Assembly: GCF_000445105.1 (NCBI RefSeq)
Contig: NZ_ATDP01000075.1
Span: forward strand, 124,001 to 188,000
Reading direction: 5' to 3'
Source: Sphingobium lactosutens DS20
Lineage (GTDB): Bacteria; Pseudomonadota; Alphaproteobacteria; Sphingomonadales; Sphingomonadaceae
Length of the DNA: 64,000 nt
Shown here: piece by piece, positions 52,396 through 61,687 of the stretch
How positions within the stretch are numbered: position 1 is the first letter of the stretch
Layout of the letters: each line of letters opens with the position of its first letter
Notes under the pieces: generated by a model
What the model saw: the letters and a program-made list of their open reading frames with translations, nothing else
The model's database searches: none
Told to the model about the DNA's origin: nothing
Translations under genes and position numbers: made by a program

Positions 52396-54042
52396 TCAGC
52401 GCCCCTGGCTGCGCCAGCGGGTGATGGTGCGCGCCAGAATATCCTGCTCCCCGCCCGATTGCCGCCACAGGTCGGTGAAGCTGGGGTCGCTCGACGCCGG
52501 GCGCCGTTGCGGCTCCAGCGTGTCGAGCGCGACGCGGATCGGCACGGCGACGCCTTCGCCGCAGATGATCGCCTCGCGGTTGCGCAGCGCGGGGATGCTG
52601 TCCAGAAATCCGCGCGCGCCTTCGGGCATCGCCGCCTTCACGAACGCCTGGTCGCGATCATTGTTGAGGCGCATGGCGATGATGGTGCCGCATTGCGACA
52701 GCACGCCTTCGGCAAGGTCCGACGGGCGCTGCGTGATGAGGCCCAGCGACACGCCATATTTGCGGCCTTCCTTGGCGATCCGCTCCAATATCTTGCGCAC
52801 CGCCTGCCCCGACCCGCTGGTGGAGGCGGGGATGTAGCGATGCGCCTCCTCGCACACCAGCAGGATCGGCCGCTGCGGCTCGTCCCGTGCCCAGATGGCA
52901 TAGTCGAACACCAGCCGCGACAGCACCGACACCACGGTCGATGTGATGTCGGAGGGCATGGCGGACACGTCGATGATGGAAATGGGCTTGCCGTCGGATG
53001 GCAGGCGGAAAATCTTGGCGATGAACTGCTGCATCGTGTCCGCGACCAGCATGCCCGAAAACATGAAGCTGTAGCGCGGATCGGCCTTGATCTCGTCAAT
53101 CTTGGTCTTGAGCCGCATATAGGGGAGCGCCCCGGTGCCCTTGTCCAGCTTTCCCATCTCGTTCTGGAGGATGGTGGTGAGGTCGGACAGCAGATAGGGC
53201 ACGGGCGAATCGACCGTCAGGCGGCCGATGCTGTCGGCCAGCCGGTTCTTCGACCGCGCGGCGAGCAGGCATTTGGCCAGAATATCGCTGTCGACGGTGC
53301 GGTCGGCCCCCTGCGAGGTCACGAACACCTCGCAATGTTCCTCGAAATTCATCAGCCAATAGGGCAGGGCCAGATTGCTGACGTCATAGACCGCGCCATT
53401 CTGCGCGAAGGCGGCGCCATATTCGCCATGGGGGTCGATCATGACGATATGGCCCTGGGGCGACAGGTCGCAGATGCGGTGCAGGATCAGCGCCGCGCTG
53501 GTCGATTTACCGGTGCCGGTCGAACCCAGCAGCGCGAAATGCTTGCCCAGCATCGAATCGACATAGAGCGCCGCGCGCGTATCGCTGGTGGGGTAGACGG
53601 TGCCGATCTCCACATTGGCGCGGTCGTCGGCGGCATAGATTTGCTGCATGTCGGCGCTCGACACCGGGAAGATGTCCGTGCCGGGCGTGGGATAGCGGGT
53701 GACGCCGCGCCGGAAATGATGAATGCACCCCGTCGCCGGCTCTTCATCGCCTTCGCCCAGAAAATCAATGTCGGCAATGACGCTGTGGGTCGCCTGATCC
53801 AGCGCCATGGCGCGCACGCTGGCGATCAGCCAGCTGGCCCCGACCCGCATCTTGACCTGGCTGCCGACCTGTCCCGCCATGGCGACGCAGGGATCGGCGT
53901 CCTGGCCCAATATGCCCAGCCGCTGGGCGTCGATCAGCACCTTGGAACTGGACCCGGCGATCTGGAACACCATGCCCATGGAATGGGGATGATCCGGCGT
54001 GGTCGACGCGGCGAAACTCTGGGCGTCCGACATATAGGACAT
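52396..54042 (-). CDS. HerA-like ATP-binding protein (DUF87)
   Basis: A 548-aa hexameric-type ATPase. N-terminal beta domain (about 15-140), Walker A GSTGTGKSTSAAL, Walker B ILLVCEEAHRYIP, and the arginine-finger region AKEGRKYGVSLGLITQRP. Members are DNA pumps or helicases; in bacteria this type also occurs as a stand-alone gene. No NurA nuclease is next to it. Convergent with the MATE gene (4 bp between stops). The start MSYMSDAQ is one of two close Met choices. Confidence 0.83.
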   Translation of the reverse strand: MSYMSDAQSFAASTTPDHPHSMGMVFQIAGSSSKVLIDAQRLGILGQDADPCVAMAGQVGSQVKMRVGASWLIASVRAMALDQATHSVIADIDFLGEGDEEPATGCIHHFRRGVTRYPTPGTDIFPVSSADMQQIYAADDRANVEIGTVYPTSDTRAALYVDSMLGKHFALLGSTGTGKSTSAALILHRICDLSPQGHIVMIDPHGEYGAAFAQNGAVYDVSNLALPYWLMNFEEHCEVFVTSQGADRTVDSDILAKCLLAARSKNRLADSIGRLTVDSPVPYLLSDLTTILQNEMGKLDKGTGALPYMRLKTKIDEIKADPRYSFMFSGMLVADTMQQFIAKIFRLPSDGKPISIIDVSAMPSDITSTVVSVLSRLVFDYAIWARDEPQRPILLVCEEAHRYIPASTSGSGQAVRKILERIAKEGRKYGVSLGLITQRPSDLAEGVLSQCGTIIAMRLNNDRDQAFVKAAMPEGARGFLDSIPALRNREAIICGEGVAVPIRVALDTLEPQRRPASSDPSFTDLWRQSGGEQDILARTITRWRSQGR

Positions 54043-54221
54043 GATGCATCCGTTTCCTTGGCGCCGATCACGATCCGGCAAACATCAAGGCTTTAGAAGC
54101 AAGAGGTAAATTTTGGCTTAGCCGCGTCTGGGGTATAATCCCGATTATATGCACAGGCTGGACAAGGGAACATGGATCAGCTTCAGGCATTAGAAGCGCC
54201 AGCTGCATACAGGATGCTTTC

Positions 54222-55340
54222 TTGTCCGAAACGATAGTTGCCGACCGCGCCCGACGATCCGACGCCATCGCCATCGCGCGCGTCATCTGCATATTGGGCG
54301 TGGTCTATGTCCATGCCTGGACCGGGCTGAACGGCATCGCGCTGGCGGCCTTGCGCGGCACCGGGCAGGACACGCTGCGCTGGACGCTGATGGAGGTGTT
54401 CGGGCGCAGCGCGGTGCCACTCCTGGGCCTGATTTCCGGCTGGCTGGTGGCGGGATCGGGCACGTCGCGCGCCTGGACCACGCATGTCGCGCGCAAGGCG
54501 CGCACCATCCTGCTGCCGATGGTCTTGTGGAATGCGCTTGCCATTCTGTTCGTGTCGGGCGCGGCGTTGCTGTTCCACCTTCAGGCGCCGACCCCTAGTT
54601 CACTGGAGTGGGTGGCGCAGGAATTGTTCATCCTGACGCGCAATCCCGACATCAACGTGCAAATGCCGTTCCTGCGCGACCTGTTCCTGTGCATGCTCGC
54701 CGCGCCCTTGCTGGTGCGGTTGCCCGGATGGGTGCTGCTTCCAGTCGCCCTGATCGCGGCGGCGGCGCAGGTGGCGGGGCTGGGACCGCCGGTGCTGATG
54801 CGCGCGTCGATCCTGTTCTTCTTCGTCATCGGGATTTTGGCGCGGCGGCAGGGCACGGAGCAGACCGTTGCGCGCCTGCCGTTGTGGCTTGCGCTGCTGC
54901 CCTTCCTCTTGCTGATGATGGTGCAGCTTTACCGTGCCGTGGCGGTTGGGGACGGCGAATGGACGACGGTGCAGCGCGCGATCGACATGAGCGTGCGCAT
55001 CGCCGCCGCCGTCGCCTTCTGGCGCATCGCCTGGGCGCTGGCGGGATCGGGCGCGCGGGGCCTGTTGCTGCGGATCGAACCTTATATGTTCTTCCTGTTC
55101 TGCGCGCACCTGATCCTGATCTGGCTGGGGGGGCCGCTGATCGGCAAGCTCACCGGCGACATGGGATCGCCGCTTTATCCCCTCTACCTGATCCTTCAGC
55201 CGCTGATCGTGCTGGTCGTCGTCATCGCGGTCGGATCGACGCTGCGCCGGGTCGCTCCGGGCGCGGCGGCATTGCTGAGCGGCGGGCGGCTTGGCCCCGC
55301 GCGGATCAGGGATCAACCGGTTCTGGTGCGCGCGCCGTGA
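54222..55340 (+). CDS. Acyltransferase family 3 membrane protein
   Basis: A 372-aa integral membrane protein with about ten helices. The opening [20 protein letters not shown] carries the conserved His of acyltransferase-3 enzymes, and [21 protein letters not shown] is the second conserved block. These enzymes acetylate or succinylate polysaccharides, peptidoglycan or lipids from the cytoplasmic side. TTG start at 54222 with AGGA upstream. Its 3' end overlaps the convergent LLM gene by 35 bp. Confidence 0.85.
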   Translation: MSETIVADRARRSDAIAIARVICILGVVYVHAWTGLNGIALAALRGTGQDTLRWTLMEVFGRSAVPLLGLISGWLVAGSGTSRAWTTHVARKARTILLPMVLWNALAILFVSGAALLFHLQAPTPSSLEWVAQELFILTRNPDINVQMPFLRDLFLCMLAAPLLVRLPGWVLLPVALIAAAAQVAGLGPPVLMRASILFFFVIGILARRQGTEQTVARLPLWLALLPFLLLMMVQLYRAVAVGDGEWTTVQRAIDMSVRIAAAVAFWRIAWALAGSGARGLLLRIEPYMFFLFCAHLILIWLGGPLIGKLTGDMGSPLYPLYLILQPLIVLVVVIAVGSTLRRVAPGAAALLSGGRLGPARIRDQPVLVRAP

Positions 55341-56331
55341 TCGCCTGCGCAGCGGCCATGGCGATGGCAAAGCTGTGCTTGCGCGCTTCGGGATCGTAAA
55401 TCTGCCCGGTCAGCATGATTTCGTCGGCTTGCGTGCGATCCAGAAAAGCGGCCAAATCGCGTTCGACATCTTGCTGGGTGCCGATGCTCGACACGCTCAT
55501 CACATCGGCCAGCATGGCGCGCGCTGGCGCAGGCAGGCTATCGAGATAGCCGGACACCGGCGGTTGCAGCTTGCCCGGCTGACCGGTGCGCAGCCGCACA
55601 AAGGCCTGTTGCATCGAACTGGCGAGCAGCGTGGCCTCCTCCTGGCTATCGGCGGCAAAGACATTATAGGCCGCCATCACATAGGGCCGGTCGAGCTGGG
55701 CGGACGGGCGGAAGTCGCGGCGGTAGATGGCGATCGCCTCGTCCAGCGCAGCCGGCGCGAAATGCGAGGCAAAGGCATAAGGAAGGCCGAGCGCCGCGGC
55801 GAGTTGCGCGCCATAGAGGCTTGACCCCAAGATCCACAGCGGCACGTCCGCGCCCGCGCCCGGCGTCGCCTCTATGCCCAGCCGGTCGTCGCCGGCCAGG
55901 AAAGCCTGCAATTCCATCACGTCACGGGGAAACTGGTCGACGCCGCCGCTCAAATTGCGGCGGATCGCCTGCGCGACCTTCTGGTCCGATCCCGGCGCGC
56001 GGCCAAGGCCAAGGTCGATGCGGCCGGGAAACAGCGCGTCCAGTGTCCCGAACTGTTCGGCGATCACCAACGGCGCATGATTGGGGAGCATGATGCCGCC
56101 CGCGCCGATACGCATGGTGGAGGTGGCACGGCCGATATGCGCCAGCACCACGGCGGTCGCGGCCGATGCAATGCCCGCCATGCCATGATGCTCCGCCACC
56201 CAGAAACGGTGGTAGCCAAGGCGTTCGGCATGGGCGGCAAGGTCAGCTGTCTGCGCCAGCGCGGACGCGACGTCGCCGCCTTCGCGAACGGGGACCAGGT
56301 CGAGCAGGGAAAAGCGTGTCATGCCGCTCAT
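55306..56331 (-). CDS. LLM-class (luciferase-like) flavin-dependent oxidoreductase
   Basis: A 341-aa TIM-barrel protein. Features: [56 protein letters not shown] and [17 protein letters not shown], all typical of the YwcH/LuxA-like group that uses FMNH2 or F420. The substrate is not predictable. The ATG at 56331 or the one at 56322 (MTRFSL) could be the start. The 3' end overlaps the acyltransferase gene by 35 bp in antisense. Confidence 0.9.
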   Translation of the reverse strand: MSGMTRFSLLDLVPVREGGDVASALAQTADLAAHAERLGYHRFWVAEHHGMAGIASAATAVVLAHIGRATSTMRIGAGGIMLPNHAPLVIAEQFGTLDALFPGRIDLGLGRAPGSDQKVAQAIRRNLSGGVDQFPRDVMELQAFLAGDDRLGIEATPGAGADVPLWILGSSLYGAQLAAALGLPYAFASHFAPAALDEAIAIYRRDFRPSAQLDRPYVMAAYNVFAADSQEEATLLASSMQQAFVRLRTGQPGKLQPPVSGYLDSLPAPARAMLADVMSVSSIGTQQDVERDLAAFLDRTQADEIMLTGQIYDPEARKHSFAIAMAAAQAITARAPEPVDP

Positions 56332-56366
56332 ATGGGGGCATGATGCGTTTCAGTTCAAGACTGAAC

Positions 56367-56807
56367 CTAGCCGGCGCGGCCGAAACTGGGTTGCGGCGCC
56401 GTCACGCGGCGACCAAAGCCTGTCGGACGGCGCGCCGCCAGCGGATTGGCGTCCCGGTCGAGCAACGCCACGGTTTCGCTGAAACAGGGACGCAGCGCGA
56501 CCACCGTTTCGATCAATTCGTCGGGCGTCTCATGCATTTCGACACAGCGCCGCGCGGTCATCTCGATCGTTTCGGCGAGCGCTGACAGGCGATGCGCGCA
56601 GAACTGCGCCGACTCGCCCTTCAGCGTGTGGGCCGGGCGCACCAGCGCGGTGGCATTGCGGGTCCGCATGGCTTCCTCAATTTCATGGATCGACTTGATG
56701 CCGTCTTCCTTGAAATAGCTCAGGATGCGCAAATAGGCCGCGCCCAGCTCCGCGCGCGCACGCGCCAGCTCGGTGAAGTCCACCAGATCGGATTGTTGAT
56801 GCAGCAC
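56367..56807 (-). CDS. Hpt (histidine phosphotransfer) domain protein
   Basis: A 146-aa protein. RPAHTLKGESAQFCAHRLSALAETIE is the Hpt signature with the phosphorylatable His, in a four-helix bundle. Hpt proteins relay phosphate between hybrid kinases and response regulators. GTG start at 56807 is chosen because GAGGGAG lies exactly 6 nt upstream; an ATG 14 codons earlier has no such site. No kinase or regulator gene is adjacent. Confidence 0.85.
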   Translation of the reverse strand: MLHQQSDLVDFTELARARAELGAAYLRILSYFKEDGIKSIHEIEEAMRTRNATALVRPAHTLKGESAQFCAHRLSALAETIEMTARRCVEMHETPDELIETVVALRPCFSETVALLDRDANPLAARRPTGFGRRVTAPQPSFGRAG

Positions 56808-56872
56808 CCGCCACTCCCTCACATGCCCCATGCATGCCGTGTCGAACATAAGGGGAGCGCGTAAACAGGCGG

Positions 56873-57115
56873 TTAAATTTTGCGGTATTCCTGCGCGCTG
56901 TCGGGATGGCTCAGCCGATAGCGGTCCAGCCCCATTGCACTGAAATCCCAGCCATTTTGCGCGGCGAGCGCCGCCAGCTCGGCGCCCGCGATCGGATCAT
57001 CCGCCTCGATCACAATTTCGCGCGCGTCCCGCATCGCGCGCGCGGCGCGCAATGCGGGCCAGGGGCATTTCATCCCCCGCGCATTGATCGCGACGGGCGC
57101 ATCCTCATTTGCCAA
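56873..57115 (-). CDS. TusA-family sulfurtransferase
   Basis: An 80-aa protein of the SirA/TusA fold. MKCPWPALRAARAM has the CPxP motif, in which the Cys carries a persulfide sulfur for tRNA thiolation or other sulfur relays. The start overlaps the end of der by 11 bp, so it is co-translated in the same unit. Which acceptor it serves is not indicated. Confidence 0.88.
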   Translation of the reverse strand: MANEDAPVAINARGMKCPWPALRAARAMRDAREIVIEADDPIAGAELAALAAQNGWDFSAMGLDRYRLSHPDSAQEYRKI

Positions 57116-58475
57116 AGGGGTTCTTCGCGCTGCGCAGCGTCAACCGCACTGGCACCGCGCCAAAGCCCAGCTCTTTGCGGATGCCGTTCACCAGATAGCG
57201 GCGATAGCTTTCGGGCAGTTCGTCAAGCCGGGTGCCGAACAGTACGAAGGTCGGCGGCCGCGTCTTGTTCTGCGTGATGTAGCGCAGCTTGATGCGCTTG
57301 CCGCCGGGCGCGGGCGGGGGATTGGCCTCCAGCGCGCGTTCGAACCAGCGGTTCAAAATGCCGGTGGAAATGCGCTGCGACCAGGCGGTGCGGGTTTCGA
57401 AGGCGACATGGATCAGGTCGTCCAGGCCCTTTCCGGTCGCGGCCGACACCGTCATGATCGGCACGCCGCGCACCTGCGCCAGGCCGTCGGACAGCGCCTG
57501 CTTGATGCCCTGATAGAGGGCGGAGCCATTATCGACCGTATCCCATTTGTTGAGCGCGATGACGAGCGCGCGCCCTTCCTCCAGCACCTTGTCGGCGATG
57601 CGCAGATCCTGCGCCTCCAGCCCGCGCGTGGAATCGAGCAACAGCACGACCACTTCGGCGAAGTTCACAGCGTTCAGGCCATCGGATACCGCCAGCTTTT
57701 CGAGCTTGTCCTGAACCTTGGCGCGCTTGCGCATGCCCGCTGTGTCGATGAGGCGCACGGGCCGCTCCAGCCCATCCCGGCTGGTCCAGCTCCAGTCCAC
57801 GGCGATGCTGTCACGGGTGATGCCGGCCTCCGGCCCCGTCAGCAGCCGGTTTTCACCCAACAACCTGTTGATAAGAGTGGACTTTCCCGCGTTCGGGCGG
57901 CCCACGATCGCCAGTTTGAGGGGCGCGTTCTCCATGTCGGCTTCGCTGTCGCCGGCGGCTTCCGGCTCATCCTCCTCCTCGCGGTCGAGATGGGGCAGCA
58001 GGGCCTGGAACAGGTCGGCCATGCCCTGGCCATGTTCGGCGGAAAAGGGGATGGGTTCGCCAAGGCCCAGGCCGAAGGCTTCCATGACGCCGCCTTCCGA
58101 CGATTTCCCCTCCGCCTTGTTGGCGACCAGCACGACCGGCGCATCGCCTTCGCGCAGCCAGCGGGCGATTTCCTCGTCCAGCGGTGTGATGCCCGCGCGC
58201 GCGTCGACCAGGAACAAGGCGACATCGCAATTTTCGACCGCCGCCTGCGTCTGGAGACGCATCCGGCCGGGCAGCGATTGCGGGTCCTCGTCCTCATAAC
58301 CGGCGGTGTCGATGATGGTGAAGTCCAGCCCCAGAAGATGCGCTTCACCTTCCCGCCGGTCGCGCGTCACGCCCGGCTGGTCATCCACCAGCGCCAGCTT
58401 CTTGCCGACCAGGCGGTTGAACAGGGTGGACTTGCCCACATTGGGCCGTCCCACGATCGCTACGGTGGGCAGCAT
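57105..58475 (-). CDS. der: Ribosome-assembly GTPase Der (EngA)
   Basis: A 456-aa protein with two tandem GTPase domains. G1: VGRPNVGKSTLFNRL, with DTAGYE (G3) and NKAEG (G4 variant); G2: VGRPNAGKSTLINRL, DTAGMRKR and NKWD. A C-terminal KH-like domain follows (about 350-440). Der is needed for 50S subunit maturation. Start MLPTVAIVG is family-typical, with a purine-rich GGAAGGAAAAGGG upstream. It is downstream of bamB on the same strand. Confidence 0.97.
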   Translation of the reverse strand: MLPTVAIVGRPNVGKSTLFNRLVGKKLALVDDQPGVTRDRREGEAHLLGLDFTIIDTAGYEDEDPQSLPGRMRLQTQAAVENCDVALFLVDARAGITPLDEEIARWLREGDAPVVLVANKAEGKSSEGGVMEAFGLGLGEPIPFSAEHGQGMADLFQALLPHLDREEEDEPEAAGDSEADMENAPLKLAIVGRPNAGKSTLINRLLGENRLLTGPEAGITRDSIAVDWSWTSRDGLERPVRLIDTAGMRKRAKVQDKLEKLAVSDGLNAVNFAEVVVLLLDSTRGLEAQDLRIADKVLEEGRALVIALNKWDTVDNGSALYQGIKQALSDGLAQVRGVPIMTVSAATGKGLDDLIHVAFETRTAWSQRISTGILNRWFERALEANPPPAPGGKRIKLRYITQNKTRPPTFVLFGTRLDELPESYRRYLVNGIRKELGFGAVPVRLTLRSAKNPFGK

Positions 58476-58589
58476 GGCCCTTTTCCTTCCAGTCAAAAAA
58501 CAGATGCTCCCGCGCGGGCAGGGGGCTGGCCCATCGGCTGGACCCCGCCCCCTGCCTGCGCAGGAGCACGCTTAGCATGAGTGTGCGGC

Positions 58590-59951
58590 TTAACGGAACG
58601 CCGTCAGTTTTCCGTCATCGGCCAATATGTAGAGCATATTGTTGGCGACGACCGGGGACAGCGACATGGACCGGTCCATGTCGACCGTCGACTGCACATT
58701 ACCCGACGCGGGATCGACATAGACCAGTTCGCCCCGCGTGGACACGACGATCAGGCGGCCGCCGGCCAACACCGGGCCGGTCCAGCGGATCGCCTTGTCC
58801 TTCTTCTTTTCCTTCACCCAACGGCGCAACTGGCTGATCCAGCGAATCTTGCCGGTGGCGCGCGATACGCACAGCAGCTTGGCATCGCTGGTGACGGCGA
58901 AGACCCATTCGCCCACCACCGCCGGCGTCGAGATGCCCGCGATATTGATTTCCCAGATACGCTGGCCGCTGGTCAGTTCGTAGCTTGCCATGCGGCCGCC
59001 CTGGCCGATGGCGAAGACGCGGCCGCGGTCGATCACCGGATCGGCGTCGATGTCGGTCAGCGTGGCGACGGCGGTTGAAATGCTGGTGCGCGACAGTGCG
59101 TCACCCCAGAGCGATCGACCATTTTCGTAGCGATAGGCGGAAATTTCGCCAGAGCTGTAGCCGGCGATCACCGTGCCCTGCGCGGCGGCGGGCGCTGCCA
59201 CGCCGAAAATGCCCGTCACCTGCAACGTGCCGCTGTCGGTCCATTGGGTGACGCCATCGCTCTGGTTCAGCGCGAAAATCTGGTTGTCCTGGCCCATCAC
59301 ATAGACATGGCCATTTTCCAGCGTCGGCGCGCCGCGCAGCGGGCCACCCAAATGCTTTTGCCACAGGATCTTGCCGGTCGCCGCTTCCATCGCGACCACA
59401 TCACCAACGCCCGTGCTGGCGAACAGCCGGTCGCCCAGCACGCTGACGCCGCCGCCGAACAACGCGCGGCCATTGCCCTCGGCCGGCAACGATGTCTGCC
59501 ACAGTTTCGATCCGCTTGCGGCGTCGAAGGCGATGACATGCGCGCCCGCGTCGATGACATAGAGCTTGCCGTCCGCAACCACCGGCGACGCGGCGAGGCG
59601 CGCCTGGGGCTTGCTGCCCTGGATGGAGACGGTCCACGCCTGGCTAGGCGATCCGGCCAGCGAGACATGGCCCATCGCCTTGGCCGAATTGCCGCCCGGC
59701 TGGCTCCAGCTGTCGTTGACATAAGGGGCGGGCAGGGTGACGGGCACGTCCGCCAGCGCCGGGTCCACTTCCACGCCCTGTTCGTTGGACAGGATCGACA
59801 CGCGGTTGCCGACCACCGGCGTCTTGGGGCCGCCCTTCTTGCCGCCGACGATGCCGCAACCGGCCAGCAAGGCGATCATCGCCGCCACGGTCATGGCGCG
59901 GCCCACAGGCGCCAGGCTTTTCATGCTCACCATCGCCATCTTGTCGCTCAT
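58590..59951 (-). CDS. bamB: Outer-membrane protein assembly factor BamB, lipoprotein
   Basis: A 453-aa protein. Lipoprotein signal with the lipobox LLAGC, then an eight-bladed PQQ-like beta-propeller with repeated GKILWQ / GVTQW / GRSLW / GKIRW strand ends. BamB links the Bam complex and helps insert beta-barrels, such as the TonB receptors here. ATGA overlap with the upstream TPR gene shows coupling. The order panB, TPR, bamB, der is conserved in related bacteria. Confidence 0.92.
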   Translation of the reverse strand: MSDKMAMVSMKSLAPVGRAMTVAAMIALLAGCGIVGGKKGGPKTPVVGNRVSILSNEQGVEVDPALADVPVTLPAPYVNDSWSQPGGNSAKAMGHVSLAGSPSQAWTVSIQGSKPQARLAASPVVADGKLYVIDAGAHVIAFDAASGSKLWQTSLPAEGNGRALFGGGVSVLGDRLFASTGVGDVVAMEAATGKILWQKHLGGPLRGAPTLENGHVYVMGQDNQIFALNQSDGVTQWTDSGTLQVTGIFGVAAPAAAQGTVIAGYSSGEISAYRYENGRSLWGDALSRTSISTAVATLTDIDADPVIDRGRVFAIGQGGRMASYELTSGQRIWEINIAGISTPAVVGEWVFAVTSDAKLLCVSRATGKIRWISQLRRWVKEKKKDKAIRWTGPVLAGGRLIVVSTRGELVYVDPASGNVQSTVDMDRSMSLSPVVANNMLYILADDGKLTAFR

Positions 59952-60646
59952 CCCTCGCTCGGCTCCGCCGGAATCTCCACTGCGTCGATACCCATGACGC
60001 CCGCCATCTGACGCGCGCGTGAACGGATCGACTGCGGCACCTTGTCATCCTTGGCCATGGCCGCGAACATCGGGCCGGCCAGGTCATTCTTGCCCATCTT
60101 CATATAGGCGATCGCGACCAGTTCACCGGCGCTGCCGAACCATGGCGCCCCTTCCACCGCCAGCGGCTTCAACCGGTCGACCACCTGCTGTGGTTTCAGG
60201 CTGTCAAATTCCAGCGATGTCTGGCGGATCAGCGCCAGGTCACGATAGGGCTGGTCCAGGCTGTCGTCCGCCGCGATGGCGCGATAGGCGGCGATCGCGG
60301 CTTTCGCGTCGCCCTTGCGCGCCGCGACGCCCGCCTGCACCAGCAGCGCCGACGCGCGATAGCCCGGCTGGCTGGCCTTGGTCAGCGCGTCCAGCTGCTT
60401 CGCGTCGGGCGTGCCGCCGCCCACCGCCGTGTCGAGCAGCGTATCCATCTGTTCCGACACCGCTTCCGACTGCGTTTTTTGATGATGCTGCCAGTAAAGC
60501 CAGCCGCCAAAGGCCGCCAGGCCCGCGACCAGCAGGACGATGAGGATGCGGCCATAGCGTTGCCAGAAGGTCGTCAGCTGGTCCTGACGGACGGCGTCAT
60601 CGACCTCGCGCATGAAGGCTTCGCTATTTTGCGGCGTCAGGGCCAC
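59948..60646 (-). CDS. YfgM-like tetratricopeptide membrane protein
   Basis: A 232-aa protein. A short cytoplasmic N-terminus (EAFMREVDDAVRQDQLTTFWQRYG), one membrane helix (ILIVLLVAGLAAFGGWLYW) and a periplasmic region of TPR-like repeats (ALLVQAGVAARKGDAKAAIAAYRAIA, LVAIAYMKMGKNDLAGPMF). It matches YfgM/TPR_21 proteins, chaperone-linked partners of the secretion machinery, and is coupled to bamB by a 4-bp overlap. Confidence 0.9.
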   Translation of the reverse strand: MALTPQNSEAFMREVDDAVRQDQLTTFWQRYGRILIVLLVAGLAAFGGWLYWQHHQKTQSEAVSEQMDTLLDTAVGGGTPDAKQLDALTKASQPGYRASALLVQAGVAARKGDAKAAIAAYRAIAADDSLDQPYRDLALIRQTSLEFDSLKPQQVVDRLKPLAVEGAPWFGSAGELVAIAYMKMGKNDLAGPMFAAMAKDDKVPQSIRSRARQMAGVMGIDAVEIPAEPSEG

Positions 60647-60721
60647 GATATTCTCCGAGAAATGGATCAGAAACGTCTGGCGGAAGGCGCGATCAATAGC
60701 GGCGCTTATGCCACAGGCAAA

Positions 60722-61594
60722 TCACTTTTTGGGGCGATAGACCTGATCGGCGGTGGGGAAGGCGCGGCTGCGCACGTCGGCGGCATAGCGGGCGGCGGCG
60801 TCGCTGATGGTTTCTGCCATGGCGCCATAGCGTTTGACGAAGCGGGGCGTGCGCTCGAACATGCCCAGCATGTCTTCGGCAACCAGCACCTGCCCGTCGC
60901 ATCGGGCCGATGCGCCGATGCCGATGACCGGCACCGCCACCGCGTCGGTGATGATGTCGGCCAGTTCCTCCATCACGCCTTCGACCACCATGGCGAAGGC
61001 GCCGGCGGATGCGACAGCGCGGGCGTCGCCCACGATCTTGGCATGTTCCGCCTCGCTCTTGCCGCGCGCGCCATAGCCGCCCAGCGCGTTCACCGCCTGG
61101 GGGGTCAGGCCGATATGCGCCATCACCGGGATGCCGCGCTGGCTCAGGAAGGTGATGGTGTCGGCCATGGCCTCCCCGCCCTCCAGCTTGACCCCCGCCG
61201 CGCCGGTTTCGGCAAGAATGCGGCTGGCGCTGGCAAACGCCTGCTGCGGCGATGCTTCATAGCTGCCGAAGGGCATGTCGACGATGACGACGCTGTGATA
61301 GCTGCCGCGCACCACCGCCGCGCCATGGGCGATCATCATGTCCAGCGTCACCGGCAGGGTGGAGGGCAGGCCGTAAATCACCTGCCCCAGCGAATCGCCG
61401 ACCAGCAGCATGTCGCAATGGGGATCGAGCAGTTGCGCCTGCCGCGCGGTATAGGCGGTCAGCATCACCAGCGGTTCGGCGGTCCGCCCGTCCACCTTGC
61501 GCCGCTGGATGGCGGGCACGGTCAGCCGCTTCATCGGCGCGGGCGTCGGCGTGGCGCGGCTGGTCGCTGTGTCGATCGTGAAGGTCGTGGACAT
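60722..61594 (-). CDS. panB: 3-Methyl-2-oxobutanoate hydroxymethyltransferase
   Basis: A 290-aa TIM-barrel enzyme. It makes ketopantoate for pantothenate and coenzyme A. Motifs: [48 protein letters not shown] and [16 protein letters not shown] (metal and substrate residues). A roughly 20-residue N-terminal extension precedes the core, so the start could also be the Met at MKRLTVPAI. It precedes the TPR gene on the same strand by 75 bp. Confidence 0.95.
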   Translation of the reverse strand: MSTTFTIDTATSRATPTPAPMKRLTVPAIQRRKVDGRTAEPLVMLTAYTARQAQLLDPHCDMLLVGDSLGQVIYGLPSTLPVTLDMMIAHGAAVVRGSYHSVVIVDMPFGSYEASPQQAFASASRILAETGAAGVKLEGGEAMADTITFLSQRGIPVMAHIGLTPQAVNALGGYGARGKSEAEHAKIVGDARAVASAGAFAMVVEGVMEELADIITDAVAVPVIGIGASARCDGQVLVAEDMLGMFERTPRFVKRYGAMAETISDAAARYAADVRSRAFPTADQVYRPKK

Positions 61595-61687
61595 GAGCGC
61601 GCTCTACCCCAGCGGCGGGCGTCGCGCAAATGATGGAAAGGGAAGAGGAGCGGCACTGCCATGTCGCTCCTCCCCAGGGGGGCGTTG